A stretch of 7,558 nucleotides of DNA, from positions 1-7,558 of the forward strand of contig CAMXWI010000038.1 of NCBI GenBank assembly GCA_947252915.1. Reading direction: 5' to 3'. Source of the DNA: an uncultured Lactobacillus sp. (GTDB lineage Bacteria; Bacillota; Bacilli; Lactobacillales; Lactobacillaceae). The notes beneath the pieces were generated by a model, which saw only the letters and a list, made by a program, of their open reading frames with translations, did not search any database and had not been told where the DNA came from. A program made the position numbers and the translations under genes. This document shows positions 1-7,305 of this stretch, in pieces; position 1 is the stretch's first letter; each line of letters begins with the position of its first letter.

Positions 1-54
1 ACACTAACACGGAGAATAGTAGCACAATCTAACATTTTTGGAAAGTGTCGAATT

Positions 55-85
55 AAAAAAAGGCGACGAGAAAACTCGTCGCCTT
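55..85 (-). terminator. Rho-independent terminator of the mleA-mleP operon
   Basis: A perfect 11-bp stem (arms 60-70 and 75-85, core GGCGACGAG / CTCGTCGCC) encloses a 4-base loop at 71-74. Read on the minus strand it is followed by seven Ts (the A-run at 55-61), the layout of an intrinsic terminator. It begins about 12 nt past the mleP stop codon, so it should end the mleA-mleP transcript. The U-tract exists only on the minus strand, so it is not expected to work well in the other direction. Bases 1-54 beyond it show no gene or clear signal. Confidence 0.93.
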
Positions 86-97
86 AATAGCTTTAAT

Positions 98-1067
98 TTA
101 AACAAATTGCAGAATTGCCATCAAAATTGGAACAACTACCACAAAGAGAATCGTGCTCATAACCACGACATCCGTAGCGTGCTTAACATCACCATGGGCT
201 TCTTTAGCCAAAATTGGCAACACTGCCAGCATTGGCGTTGCTGATTGAACAACTAATGTTTGCCGCATTAAACTTGGCAAATGAACACCCATTCCCATAC
301 CAAGCTTGATCAAAATAATCAAAGCCAGCGGTGAGATAATAAACCGGCCAATTAATGCTAGTACAGAATCCCGTTCGAAACGGAAATTATTCAATCCCGC
401 ATCATACAAGACAATCCCAATGTAAATCAACGATAGTGGAGTAACTAAACTACCCACGTATGATAACGTCTGGCCAATAAAGTTTGGCACTGGAATCCCA
501 ATTAAGAGCCAGATGATGGAAAAGATAAAACCAACTAGTGGCATTGGTAATAGTTTGGACCAGTTAATATGATCACGTTGCTTCTTTTGCCCATCAGCCG
601 TTGGGTCGTCATTTTGGATTAGGTAAACCCCAAATGCCCATGTCGAAACCGTGTTAACGATGTAGTAGATCAAAAAGTAAGACATGGCCTTATTTCCAAA
701 TAAAGCGGTGTTCAATGGCATCCCGATAAAAAATCGTGTTGGCGTTCGCCACAGCATTAATAAAGATTCCGCGGCGACCTGGTCGAATCTTGAACAACTT
801 CACAGCTGCAAAAGCCACTAGGTAGCTGACAATCACTGCTAATGCTGGGAAAATAATCCCAATTCCTAAGCCAAGGAGCTTATCCTTAGTCAAATACTTC
901 ATGACACTCATGAAAATGGATGCTGGTAAGGCAATCTTCGTAATCAACGATGCAATATTGCCACCAAAAGAATCTGCAAACCAATTATTCCGTCGCAAAA
1001 TATATCCCAACGCCATAATCAGGACAATTTCAACGACACTCGAAACGGACGTTAAAAATACAGACAT
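98..1067 (-). pseudogene. mleP: Malate permease MleP (AEC / auxin efflux carrier family), frameshifted
   Basis: This gene would encode a roughly 322-residue integral membrane carrier of the AEC family, which imports L-malate for the malolactic enzyme encoded just upstream. The reading frame is broken. The first part (1067 to 690) reads normally for about 113 codons, with an N-terminal hydrophobic segment (VVEIVLIMALGYIL) and further membrane segments around residues 40-90. It then runs into 12 unrelated residues and a stop. The remaining 209 codons continue in another frame to the TAA at 98-100. Removing one A from the A6 run at 728-733 joins the parts into N-T-I-F-I-G-M-P-L, a conserved AEC motif, and gives a normal family length. 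The start is ATG at 1067, with AAGGGAG (1076-1082) 8 nt upstream and only 23 nt after the mleA stop, so the two genes are cotranscribed. The malate role rests on the mleA neighbour; AEC carriers also move other carboxylates. A sequencing error cannot be excluded. Confidence 0.88.
728..733 (-). other. A6/T6 homopolymer at the mleP frameshift
   Basis: Six As on the plus strand (six Ts on the coding strand) lie exactly where the mleP frame is lost. Five would restore ATT TTT ATC GGG (I-F-I-G); six give ATT TTT TAT CGG, which leads to a stop after 12 aberrant codons. The tract could be a fixed mutation, a slippage hotspot or a base-calling error. Confidence 0.85.
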
Positions 1068-1090
1068 TGCTCAATCTCCCTTACTATGAA

Positions 1091-2713
1091 TTAATACTTA
1101 GCTTCCCACTTGAGGTCTGCAACAGCCTTCTTAGCATCAGTAATACCATCGCCAGCCAATCCTTGGTCAATTGCTGACTGGGCCACAATTTCAGATACCC
1201 GGGTAGTAAAGTCTTCCAATTTAGCAACTGGTGGTAACACTGCCGCACCAGGTTCACTTGGGTCAACAATCCCACCCAGTGCATGGGCAGCGGCAGCCAG
1301 CATCGTTTCATTGACTTGACTAGCCTTGGCAGCAATCGCCCCAAAACCAACTCCTGGATAAACAAGGGCATTATTGGCTTGACCAATCGTGTAAGTAACA
1401 CCCTTGTGTTCAACGGGATTAACTGGGATCCCAGTAGCGGTCAAAACTCGCCCATCCGTCCACTTAATCAAGTCGGCTGGCATGGCTTCGATCAATTTCG
1501 TTGGGTTGGAAATTGGGAAGATAATTGGTCGTTCAGTGTGGGCCGCCATTTCTTTAACGACCTCTTCAGTAAAGGCACCTGGCTGCTTGGAAGTCCCAAT
1601 CATAACCGTTGGGTGAACTGCCTTAACCACTGATAAGAGGTCGGTTAATTCATCCGCATTGCTAAATTCACTCCGGTCCCGGGTAAATTCCTTTTGTTCC
1701 GGTGTCAAATCTGGAGTGTCATTGAAAAGTAACCCTTGCACGTCAACTAAGTAGAAGTGCTTCTTTGCTTCTGCTGGATCGGCCCCTTGGCGAACCATTT
1801 CATCATAAAGCATCTTTGCAATACCCATACCAGCAGTTCCAGCACCAAACGTTAAGAACTTTTGATCTACTAATTTTTCCTTCGAGATGTTCAATGCACC
1901 AAGCACACCAGCTAAAGCGATAATCCCCGTTCCTTGAATGTCATCATTGAAGACTGGCATTTCATCCTTGTACTTGTTCAAGATAACAGCCGCATTGGAA
2001 CGCCCAAAGTCTTCAAAGTGCAGTAATGCTTCTGGGAACAACTTACGGGCAGATTGAACAAACTTATCCACCAGTGCGTAGTATTCGTCACCATAAACCC
2101 GCTTGTGACGATTACCCAGGTACATCGGATCATCCAACAATGCTTGGTTGTTTGTCCCAGCGTCTAGGGAAACGGCCAACACTTGCGATGGATCAATCCC
2201 GGCAGCGGCGGTATATACCATCAGCTTACCAACAGCAATGTCAACACCGTTGACACCCCAGTCACCAATACCAAGGATCCCTTCAGCATCGGTAACAACA
2301 ATTAAACGAATGTCCCGACCATCAGCAGCATTTTTCAAACTCTCTTCAACGTTATCTTGATCATCGACCGACAAAAAGGCAGCTTGTTGCGGTTGAATGA
2401 AAATATTGCTGTAGTTTTCAATTGATTCCGCGATGACTGGATCATAAACAATCGGCATAAATTCTACAATGTGTTGCCCCATTAAGTAGAAGAACAATGT
2501 CCGATTGGTGTTAAAAATTTCCATCAAGAATTGCCGTTGTGGTAATCCTGCTGGTTTAGTTTGGAATTGAGCGTAAGTTTCATCAGCCTGTTCTTGCAAG
2601 GTTTGCACCTTAGCTGGCAGTGCCCCCAACAAGCCTAATTTCTTCCGTTCATCCATCGTAAACGCAGTCCCCTTGTTTAAATAAGGGTTATTCAAGATTT
2701 CCATTGCTTTCAT
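1091..2713 (-). CDS. mleA: Malolactic enzyme (NAD- and Mn-dependent L-malate to L-lactate)
   Basis: The enzyme converts L-malate directly to L-lactate and CO2 in the cytosol, using bound NAD and a divalent metal. This deacidifies the cell and helps generate proton motive force. The 540-residue length matches malolactic enzymes, and the opening ([14 protein letters not shown]) and ending ([15 protein letters not shown]) resemble those of the Oenococcus and Lactococcus enzymes. Malic-enzyme-fold motifs in order are FMPIVYDP (85-92, candidate catalytic Tyr90), [12 protein letters not shown] (142-153), Lys163, the metal-site segments EDFGRSNA (from 234) and FNDDIQGTG (255-263), the NAD-binding GAGTAGMG (290-297), FPISNPTK (from 399) and [11 protein letters not shown] (444-454). 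I chose the ATG at 2713 because AAAGGA (2724-2729) lies 10 nt upstream. The ATG at 2722 is too close to that site and a GTG at 2734 lies upstream of it. The gene is first in an operon with mleP and divergent from the LysR gene. A decarboxylating malic enzyme is a less likely alternative, given the very close malolactic-type ends and the context. Confidence 0.96.
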   Translation of the reverse strand: MKAMEILNNPYLNKGTAFTMDERKKLGLLGALPAKVQTLQEQADETYAQFQTKPAGLPQRQFLMEIFNTNRTLFFYLMGQHIVEFMPIVYDPVIAESIENYSNIFIQPQQAAFLSVDDQDNVEESLKNAADGRDIRLIVVTDAEGILGIGDWGVNGVDIAVGKLMVYTAAAGIDPSQVLAVSLDAGTNNQALLDDPMYLGNRHKRVYGDEYYALVDKFVQSARKLFPEALLHFEDFGRSNAAVILNKYKDEMPVFNDDIQGTGIIALAGVLGALNISKEKLVDQKFLTFGAGTAGMGIAKMLYDEMVRQGADPAEAKKHFYLVDVQGLLFNDTPDLTPEQKEFTRDRSEFSNADELTDLLSVVKAVHPTVMIGTSKQPGAFTEEVVKEMAAHTERPIIFPISNPTKLIEAMPADLIKWTDGRVLTATGIPVNPVEHKGVTYTIGQANNALVYPGVGFGAIAAKASQVNETMLAAAAHALGGIVDPSEPGAAVLPPVAKLEDFTTRVSEIVAQSAIDQGLAGDGITDAKKAVADLKWEAKY

Positions 2714-2723
2714 TGATCTCATT

Positions 2724-2729
2724 TCCTTT
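2724..2729 (-). promoter_or_regulatory. Ribosome binding site of mleA (decides the start)
   Basis: AAAGGA on the minus strand lies 10 nt before the ATG at 2713. It rules out the upstream GTG at 2734 and leaves almost no spacing for the ATG at 2722, supporting a protein beginning MKAMEIL. Confidence 0.7.
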
Positions 2730-2764
2730 CTCACAAATTATGATCATCACTAATTTACGCAATC

Positions 2765-2794
2765 ATTCTAAAAAGCGGCCAAGACTATAGTCAA
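2765..2794 (-). promoter_or_regulatory. Predicted sigma-A promoter of the mleA-mleP operon
   Basis: On the minus strand TTGACT (2789-2794, 5 of 6 to the -35 consensus) and TAGAAT (2765-2770, 5 of 6 to the -10 consensus) are separated by 18 nt. Transcription would start near 2758, giving a leader of about 45 nt before the mleA ATG. The -35 box overlaps a perfect palindrome that may be the regulator's site. The start site is inferred. Confidence 0.65.
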
Positions 2795-2810
2795 ATTATT
2801 GTAGTATAAT
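2781..2810 (+). promoter_or_regulatory. Predicted promoter of the LysR gene mleR
   Basis: A consensus TATAAT at 2805-2810 sits about 50 nt before the mleR start. The best -35 at an acceptable distance is the poor AAGACT (2781-2786, 18-nt spacer), so basal activity may be weak or factor-assisted. The element overlaps the -35 region of the divergent mleA promoter. Confidence 0.5.
2783..2792. promoter_or_regulatory. Perfect 10-bp palindrome, candidate MleR operator
   Basis: GACTATAGTC is a perfect palindrome overlapping the mleA -35 box and lying in the -35 zone of the divergent mleR promoter. A second imperfect dyad lies close by (TTAT 2796-2799 and ATAA 2806-2809), and includes a T-N11-A arrangement typical of LysR sites. 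Binding by MleR is inferred from position only. Confidence 0.35.
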
Positions 2811-2861
2811 AAAAAATAATTATATGAGCGAATTAGTTTGTTGATATAGAGGCAATTTAAA

Positions 2862-3752
2862 ATGAATATTAATGATTTAGAATATTATCATGAACTAGCA
2901 AAAGTAAAAAACTTTTCTAAAGTGGCCGCCAAATTTAACGTTACCCAACCCACCATTACCAACGCGATTAAACGTTTAGAAAACGAATTGCAGACTTCTT
3001 TCTTCATCCGTGATCAGTCTCACCACGAAATTGTCATCACCAAGAACGGCCAGCAATTTGACCATCACGTCGCCATCATCCTGAGTGAACTAGAAATTGC
3101 CCGTAAAGATATTGAAAATAATCAGAAACAACAGATTCGTTTCGGCCTGCCGCCAATTATTGGTAACTACTTTTTCCCACCACTGACGCCGTTATTAATG
3201 CATCGCCAATTAATGACCCAACTCGAAGTTTTTGAACATGGATCGACCGAGTTATTATCCATGCTCAGGCGTGGTGATATTGACTTAGCGCTCTTGGGAT
3301 CGCTCGTTCCGTTAAACTATCCCCGGCTTACCAGTACGACAATTTTACGAGAACCAATCAATATCATCGTTTCACGTCACCATCCACTCGCAGCCAAGGC
3401 CAAGACCGGAATTTATTTTCGTGAACTAGCGAAAGAAAAGTTTATTAGTTTGGACGAAGGGTTTGTCCATAACCAGGCATTTCGGATGATGGCCAGAATT
3501 AACCATATTCGGCCACGCACGGTCTATAAAACTACCGACGTTCACGTTATTAAATCCATGGTCGCTGAAAACATCGGGATTTCATATCTAACTAGTCTAG
3601 CAATTCTGCCCTCGAATGACCTGGTTCAAATTCCCCTGTTAGATAGTGAAAAACCTGAATTTTTGATCTCATGCGTCCGGCGGAATACCGCTGCATTCAA
3701 CGATGCTAAACAAACGCTCTGGAAATTACTTACCAACTATTCGCCCAAATAA
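2862..3752 (+). CDS. mleR: LysR-family transcriptional regulator, probable MleR
   Basis: This is a 296-residue LysR-type regulator, the usual size for the family. The N-terminal winged helix-turn-helix (about residues 1-60) shows the family signature: LEYYHELAKVKNFSKVAAKF, then VTQPTITNAIKRLENEL, then FFIRD. The rest (about 90-290) corresponds to the periplasmic-binding-protein-like effector domain that senses a small molecule. The gene is divergent from mleA across a shared promoter region, as is usual for LysR genes and their targets, and MleR proteins of malolactic loci are thought to respond to L-malate. It therefore probably activates mleA-mleP and may repress itself. The start is ATG at 2862 with AGAGG (2848-2852) 9 nt upstream. 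It converges on nagA, with a shared terminator between them. The family is certain; the malate role is inferred from position. The frame is complete and undamaged, unlike that of mleP. Confidence 0.9.
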   Translation: MNINDLEYYHELAKVKNFSKVAAKFNVTQPTITNAIKRLENELQTSFFIRDQSHHEIVITKNGQQFDHHVAIILSELEIARKDIENNQKQQIRFGLPPIIGNYFFPPLTPLLMHRQLMTQLEVFEHGSTELLSMLRRGDIDLALLGSLVPLNYPRLTSTTILREPINIIVSRHHPLAAKAKTGIYFRELAKEKFISLDEGFVHNQAFRMMARINHIRPRTVYKTTDVHVIKSMVAENIGISYLTSLAILPSNDLVQIPLLDSEKPEFLISCVRRNTAAFNDAKQTLWKLLTNYSPK

Positions 3753-3802
3753 AAACAAGCCTGTCAAACGGGATTCGTACCGTAATGGCAGACTTGTTTT
3801 TT
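3751..3802. terminator. Bidirectional terminator between mleR and nagA
   Basis: A long hairpin pairs 3751-3766 with 3786-3802: AACAAG and CTGTCA on the left against TGGCAG and CTTGTT on the right, with one C/A mismatch and one G-U pair. The loop can fold further (ACGG 3768-3771 with CCGT 3780-3783). The right arm ends in a T6 tract (3797-3802) for mleR transcription. The left arm starts with A5 (3751-3755), giving a U-tract for the nan-nag transcript arriving from the other side. It overlaps the mleR stop codon and lies about 30 nt past the nagA stop. The remaining bases before nagA show nothing else. Confidence 0.88.
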
Positions 3803-3834
3803 CGTATTCTAAAGGAGTGTTTAGTGTTATTAAT

Positions 3835-4971
3835 TTAGTTCATTTGGTGACCATAACTATAGGTAGTTTGCAAATTTAAGTCCTGATCCAATATATTCAA
3901 GTCGGCATCCTTGCCAACAGTTAAACCACCTTTAGTAGGCAAGTTAAACTCACGGGCCTGATTAACTGATGACATTTTGACCGCATTTGCGATCCCACAA
4001 TCCGTGAAATCAACAATATTCTTAAACGCGAGGTTATATTGCAAAATGGAACCGGCCAGGTGGCCATTCTCAAGTCGAGCTTGATGATCCTTAACAATGA
4101 CCTTCTGACCACCTAATTCTGAAATGCCCTCAGGCATTCCCTTTGCCCGTAAGGAATCGGTAATCAATTCCATTCGATCTGGACCTTTAATCTGATAGGC
4201 TAGCCGGATCATATCTGGAACAACATGGAAGCCATCCGCAATGATTTCAGTGTAGAGATTGTCTTCCATCAAAGCGTCCCCCGTCAGACCGGGCTCACGA
4301 TGCCGCATTCCCCGTTGGGCGTTATACAAGTGGGTAATGTGACTAGCTAGCGAATACTTCATTCCTTCACGCGTCGCATTCGAGTGGCCTGCAGACGGCA
4401 CAATGTTATGGCTCAAACAGTATTCTTCCAGTTCACGAGCACCTGGTTTTTCGGGCGCATAAGTAATCATCTTGACAAGCCCACCGGATAATTCATTCCA
4501 ATGTTCAAGCAGTCGATAATCAGGATCCTGAATGTACTGTTCGGGCTGAGCCCCCTTATATTCAACACAGACAAAAGGTCCTTCCAAATGGGTTCCCTTA
4601 ATTACCGGATTCATTTTGGCCGCTTCACGAATCCCTTCCATTGCCCGGTTAATATTTTCCACCGATTGAGTGACTGTAGTGGGAAAGAAGGTAGTAACCC
4701 CTTCATTTTTCGTGACTTGGGTAACCATTTGGTTAATTTTTTCCGGATCAGCATCCATGGTATCAATCCCATAACCACCATGGCTATGGACATCAATGAA
4801 GCCGGGAACTATAATCAGCTCGTGACCATCAATAATCTTTCCATCAGCCGCTTCTGGCTGGTATTCGATCATTGGACCAACAGCAAGCACCTGTCGGTTA
4901 AAGCGAATATAACCATCTTTAATGACTTCTTCCCCAGTATAAATATCAGCATGTTTAATGACAGTTTGCAT
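3835..4971 (-). CDS. nagA: N-acetylglucosamine-6-phosphate deacetylase
   Basis: The enzyme removes the acetyl group from GlcNAc-6-phosphate, giving glucosamine-6-phosphate and acetate in the cytosol. The 378-residue protein has the full amidohydrolase pattern of NagA: a short N-terminal beta domain, HSHG (62-65), metal ligand Glu130 in THLEGPF, the Gram-positive style KGAQ (139-142), His196 in AGHS, His214 in HLYNA, HREPG (224-228), catalytic Asp272 in ITDS, and the closing GKDADLNILD (353-362). It starts at ATG 4971 with AAGGAG 7 nt upstream. That site overlaps the nagB stop codon and only 11 nt separate the genes, so translation may be coupled. As last gene of the nan-nag operon it supplies the substrate for NagB and is followed by the bidirectional terminator. 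All key residues are present and there is no sign of damage. Confidence 0.97.
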   Translation of the reverse strand: MQTVIKHADIYTGEEVIKDGYIRFNRQVLAVGPMIEYQPEAADGKIIDGHELIIVPGFIDVHSHGGYGIDTMDADPEKINQMVTQVTKNEGVTTFFPTTVTQSVENINRAMEGIREAAKMNPVIKGTHLEGPFVCVEYKGAQPEQYIQDPDYRLLEHWNELSGGLVKMITYAPEKPGARELEEYCLSHNIVPSAGHSNATREGMKYSLASHITHLYNAQRGMRHREPGLTGDALMEDNLYTEIIADGFHVVPDMIRLAYQIKGPDRMELITDSLRAKGMPEGISELGGQKVIVKDHQARLENGHLAGSILQYNLAFKNIVDFTDCGIANAVKMSSVNQAREFNLPTKGGLTVGKDADLNILDQDLNLQTTYSYGHQMN

Positions 4972-4982
4972 TTTACGACTCC

Positions 4983-5696
4983 TTAGTATTGTCCATGCAG
5001 CTTTTGTGCAGCTGCTTCATCAATAATGATGGTGACATTCGGATGCCGTTGTAAAATACTTGCCGGTACATCTTCAGTGACGGGGCCCTCAATTGCCTTA
5101 GCAATCGCATCCGCTTTTGCATCACCATATGCTTCTAAAAGAATTTGGTGGGCTTGCATAATTGAAGCCATTCCCATGGACAATGCAGACCGGGGAACGT
5201 CAGCTTCATTAGCAAAGAACCGTGAATTGGCATCAATCGTGGATTGCGTGAGCTGCACCTCGTGGGTGGTGCTCTCAAACGGGGTCCCAGGTTCATTAAA
5301 ACCAATGTGCCCGTTCCGCCCAATTCCTAAAATCTGTAAATCCACTGGATGATCCGCAATAATTTGATCGTAGCGGACCACTTCTTTAGCTAAATCAGGC
5401 GCGAGCCCATTGGGAATGTATGAGTGAGCAAACGGTTTTTGGTTAAAGAGGTGTTTTTGCATAAAGTAGGCATAACTTTGTTCGTCATCCGGCCCCAAGC
5501 CAACATACTCATCAAGGTTAACCGACGTACACTTCCGAAAATCAATTGCACTGCTGCAAAGTTCGGCATAAGTCGTCAACGGGGTACTTCCGGTGGCGAG
5601 GCCAAAGACTTGCGCTCCATTTTGCCACGCGGTCATGAAGATTTCTGCCCCTTTTTGACCGCCTTCAGCGGCGTTCTTGACCACAATTACATTCAT
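4983..5696 (-). CDS. nagB: Glucosamine-6-phosphate deaminase
   Basis: The enzyme converts glucosamine-6-phosphate to fructose-6-phosphate and ammonia, feeding amino sugars into glycolysis. The 237-residue protein is of the shorter Gram-positive type, smaller than the allosteric E. coli enzyme. Visible motifs are the phosphate loop GLATGSTP (32-39), LDEYVGL (61-67, catalytic Asp62), and [14 protein letters not shown] (124-137) with Asn128, His130 and Glu135 in the positions of the ring-opening and acid-base residues. I chose the ATG at 5696: AAAGGA (5706-5711) lies 9 nt upstream, while a GTG directly before it (5699) would sit only 6 nt away and add one residue. It follows the RpiR gene by 20 nt and precedes nagA by 11 nt, placing it in the same operon. 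Confidence 0.96.
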   Translation of the reverse strand: MNVIVVKNAAEGGQKGAEIFMTAWQNGAQVFGLATGSTPLTTYAELCSSAIDFRKCTSVNLDEYVGLGPDDEQSYAYFMQKHLFNQKPFAHSYIPNGLAPDLAKEVVRYDQIIADHPVDLQILGIGRNGHIGFNEPGTPFESTTHEVQLTQSTIDANSRFFANEADVPRSALSMGMASIMQAHQILLEAYGDAKADAIAKAIEGPVTEDVPASILQRHPNVTIIIDEAAAQKLHGQY

Positions 5697-5716
5697 CACA
5701 AAATTTCCTTTCCGTT

Positions 5717-6574
5717 TTATTCATCATGATTCTGGCGGTGATGGTTTCGTCCGGTAGTTTGTTCCTTCGTTACTAAAATGGCTTCCACCGTCTTATTCAT
5801 TGTTGCGCGAAAATCCGTAAATTGAAGTAACATTTGCGTCAGCATATCAATCACGTAGGTCACCGCAAATTGCGAATTAATAAAGTCATAATCACCCACT
5901 AATTCTGTACTTTTAATCTGAAATAGTAAGTCACTCATTTTACCAAGCAAACTATTTTTAAAAGCGGTCACCGCAATAATTGTTGCCCCATTTTTACGAC
6001 TATCCCGAACAGCAGAACATACTTCTGGGGTACTCCCAGAGACAGACAAGGCAATTACGATATCGTTGTCTTGCATTGTGGCACTAGCAATCGTCATCAT
6101 ATTGCTTTCCGTCATCGCAAAAGCGGGCTTACCCATCCGCATTAAACGTTGGGTAAACTCTTGAGCATTATATCCGGAACTACCAATTCCAAAAATATAC
6201 ACCCGCTTTGCGCTATGGATCAAATTAGCGGCTTGCCGGAGCTGCTTAGTAGAAACCATCGCCATCGTCTCCTCCAGAATTTTTTGATAATAATTATGGA
6301 TGTCATTCGGTGTGGAAACATTCTGCTCCGATTCCCGCTGCATCGTATCTGGTGTGACCAATGCAAGTTTAAAGTCCGCAAAATTTTTGCAGCCGACCCG
6401 TTTGGTAAAGCGGCTCACCGTAGCAACCCCAACGCCAGCCTGATTAGCGAGTTCGGTAATGTTCATACGCCGTACCAACTCTGGTTTTTGCAGCGTTACG
6501 CGGGCCACCTTTTTTTCCTGTCGTGGCAGGTTAATAAAGAGGTTTTGGACTTGTTCCATAAAACGTGCAGACAT
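5717..6574 (-). CDS. RpiR-family (HTH plus SIS domain) regulator of the nan-nag operon
   Basis: This 285-residue protein has the two-domain layout of RpiR/MurR regulators. The N-terminal helix-turn-helix is at about residues 38-60 ([24 protein letters not shown]). The C-terminal SIS sugar-phosphate-binding domain is at about 110-250, with [11 protein letters not shown] (127-137) and [11 protein letters not shown] (165-175). SIS domains of this family bind phosphosugars; given the neighbours, ManNAc-6-P, GlcNAc-6-P or GlcN-6-P is the likely signal, as for NanR-type RpiR regulators of sialic acid operons. It starts at ATG 6574 with AAGGA (6585-6589) 10 nt upstream, close behind the nanE stop (20-nt gap). 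It lies inside the operon it presumably controls, which implies autoregulation. The operator is probably upstream of nanA, outside the window. The His/Asn-rich tail ([11 protein letters not shown]) is polar and probably disordered. MurR-like or other amino-sugar specificity is possible. Confidence 0.9.
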   Translation of the reverse strand: MSARFMEQVQNLFINLPRQEKKVARVTLQKPELVRRMNITELANQAGVGVATVSRFTKRVGCKNFADFKLALVTPDTMQRESEQNVSTPNDIHNYYQKILEETMAMVSTKQLRQAANLIHSAKRVYIFGIGSSGYNAQEFTQRLMRMGKPAFAMTESNMMTIASATMQDNDIVIALSVSGSTPEVCSAVRDSRKNGATIIAVTAFKNSLLGKMSDLLFQIKSTELVGDYDFINSQFAVTYVIDMLTQMLLQFTDFRATMNKTVEAILVTKEQTTGRNHHRQNHDE

Positions 6575-6594
6575 CCATCATCATTCCTTACTAG

Positions 6595-7284
6595 TTATTT
6601 AAGAGCATTAACAAATCCCGTGGCAATTTGCAGTGGGCGCGTAATGGTCCCACCAACCACGACCGCATGGCAGCCAAGTTCAATGCATCGTTTTGCCTTT
6701 TCTGGGCGGTCAATTTTACCTTCCGCAATCACCGGATGTTCAGCAGTTTTGACCACCTCTTTGAGGTAAGCAAAGTCATCGTCCGCAACGTTCATCCCTT
6801 TAGTTGCTGGCGTATAACCGTGCATTGTGGTGCCAATAATATCAAAGCCTAGATCATTAGCAATTTTAACACTGTCAATGCAGTCTGCGTCTGCCATGAG
6901 TAAAGTGTTTGGAAATTCTTTCCGCATTTGGTCAACAATTTCCGCTAATTTTTCACCATGGGGCCGTGGACGACCAGTAACGTCACAAGCAACGACTTCA
7001 CAGCCAGTACTTGCGACCGCCCGCATTTCTTTCATTGTCGGCGTAATGTAAACTGGTGAATCGTCATAGTCCACTTTAGCGAGCCCAATCATGGGCAGAT
7101 GCGCTTCATCTTGGATAGCTTGAATATCAACAACGGAATTAGCCCGAATCGCGGAAGCCCCCGCTTCCTTGGCAGCTCTCGCCATTCGCGCCATAATAAA
7201 TGAACTATGCAGTGGTTCACCAGGCAGTGCCTGACAGGATACGACTAAATTCCCTTTAGTGGCCTTCAAAAAAGTATTTTCCAT
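6595..7284 (-). CDS. nanE: N-acetylmannosamine-6-phosphate 2-epimerase
   Basis: The enzyme interconverts ManNAc-6-phosphate and GlcNAc-6-phosphate, linking sialic acid breakdown to NagA and NagB. The 229-residue length and TIM-barrel pattern fit NanE. Motifs are SCQALPGEPLH (16-26), IRAN (46-49), GLAKVDYDDSPVYITPT (67-83) with candidate catalytic Lys70, MADADC (130-135), GTTMHGYT (151-158), VIAEGKI (185-191) with candidate catalytic Glu188, and the phosphate-binding end VVVGGTITRP (208-217). It starts at ATG 7284 with AAGAAGG (7295-7301) 10 nt upstream, 21 nt after the nanA stop. It sits between nanA and the RpiR regulator in one transcription unit. The family and both proposed catalytic residues are clear. 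Confidence 0.96.
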   Translation of the reverse strand: MENTFLKATKGNLVVSCQALPGEPLHSSFIMARMARAAKEAGASAIRANSVVDIQAIQDEAHLPMIGLAKVDYDDSPVYITPTMKEMRAVASTGCEVVACDVTGRPRPHGEKLAEIVDQMRKEFPNTLLMADADCIDSVKIANDLGFDIIGTTMHGYTPATKGMNVADDDFAYLKEVVKTAEHPVIAEGKIDRPEKAKRCIELGCHAVVVGGTITRPLQIATGFVNALK

Positions 7285-7305
7285 TATTTAAGTGCCTTCT
7301 TTAAA

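Noticed and set aside
1..54. Possible weak dyad ACACT (1-5) / AGTGT (44-48) at the window start
   Set aside because: Five bases with a long spacer is expected by chance, and no promoter or gene is attached to it.
38..244. Plus-strand open frame at the left edge
   Set aside because: It runs through the mleA-mleP terminator hairpin and then antisense to mleP; no family resemblance.
690..757. Programmed ribosomal frameshift joining the two mleP parts
   Set aside because: Restoring the frame needs one base skipped at TTT TAT with no stop codon, rare codon or stimulating element evident, and the AEC family is not known for recoding; a mutation or sequencing error is simpler.
1283..1633. Plus-strand open frame of 116 codons inside mleA
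   Set aside because: It lies wholly antisense to the well-conserved malolactic enzyme, has no ribosome binding site I could see and no recognisable domain.
4501..4986. Plus-strand open frame of 161 codons over the nagA 5' half
   Set aside because: It is antisense to conserved nagA motifs, and its composition is that of a shadow frame.
6149..6769. Plus-strand open frame of 206 codons across the rpiR-nanE junction
   Set aside because: Although long, it is antisense to two clear family genes, its translation resembles no known protein, and it runs through their regulatory gap; it is a shadow of their codon use.
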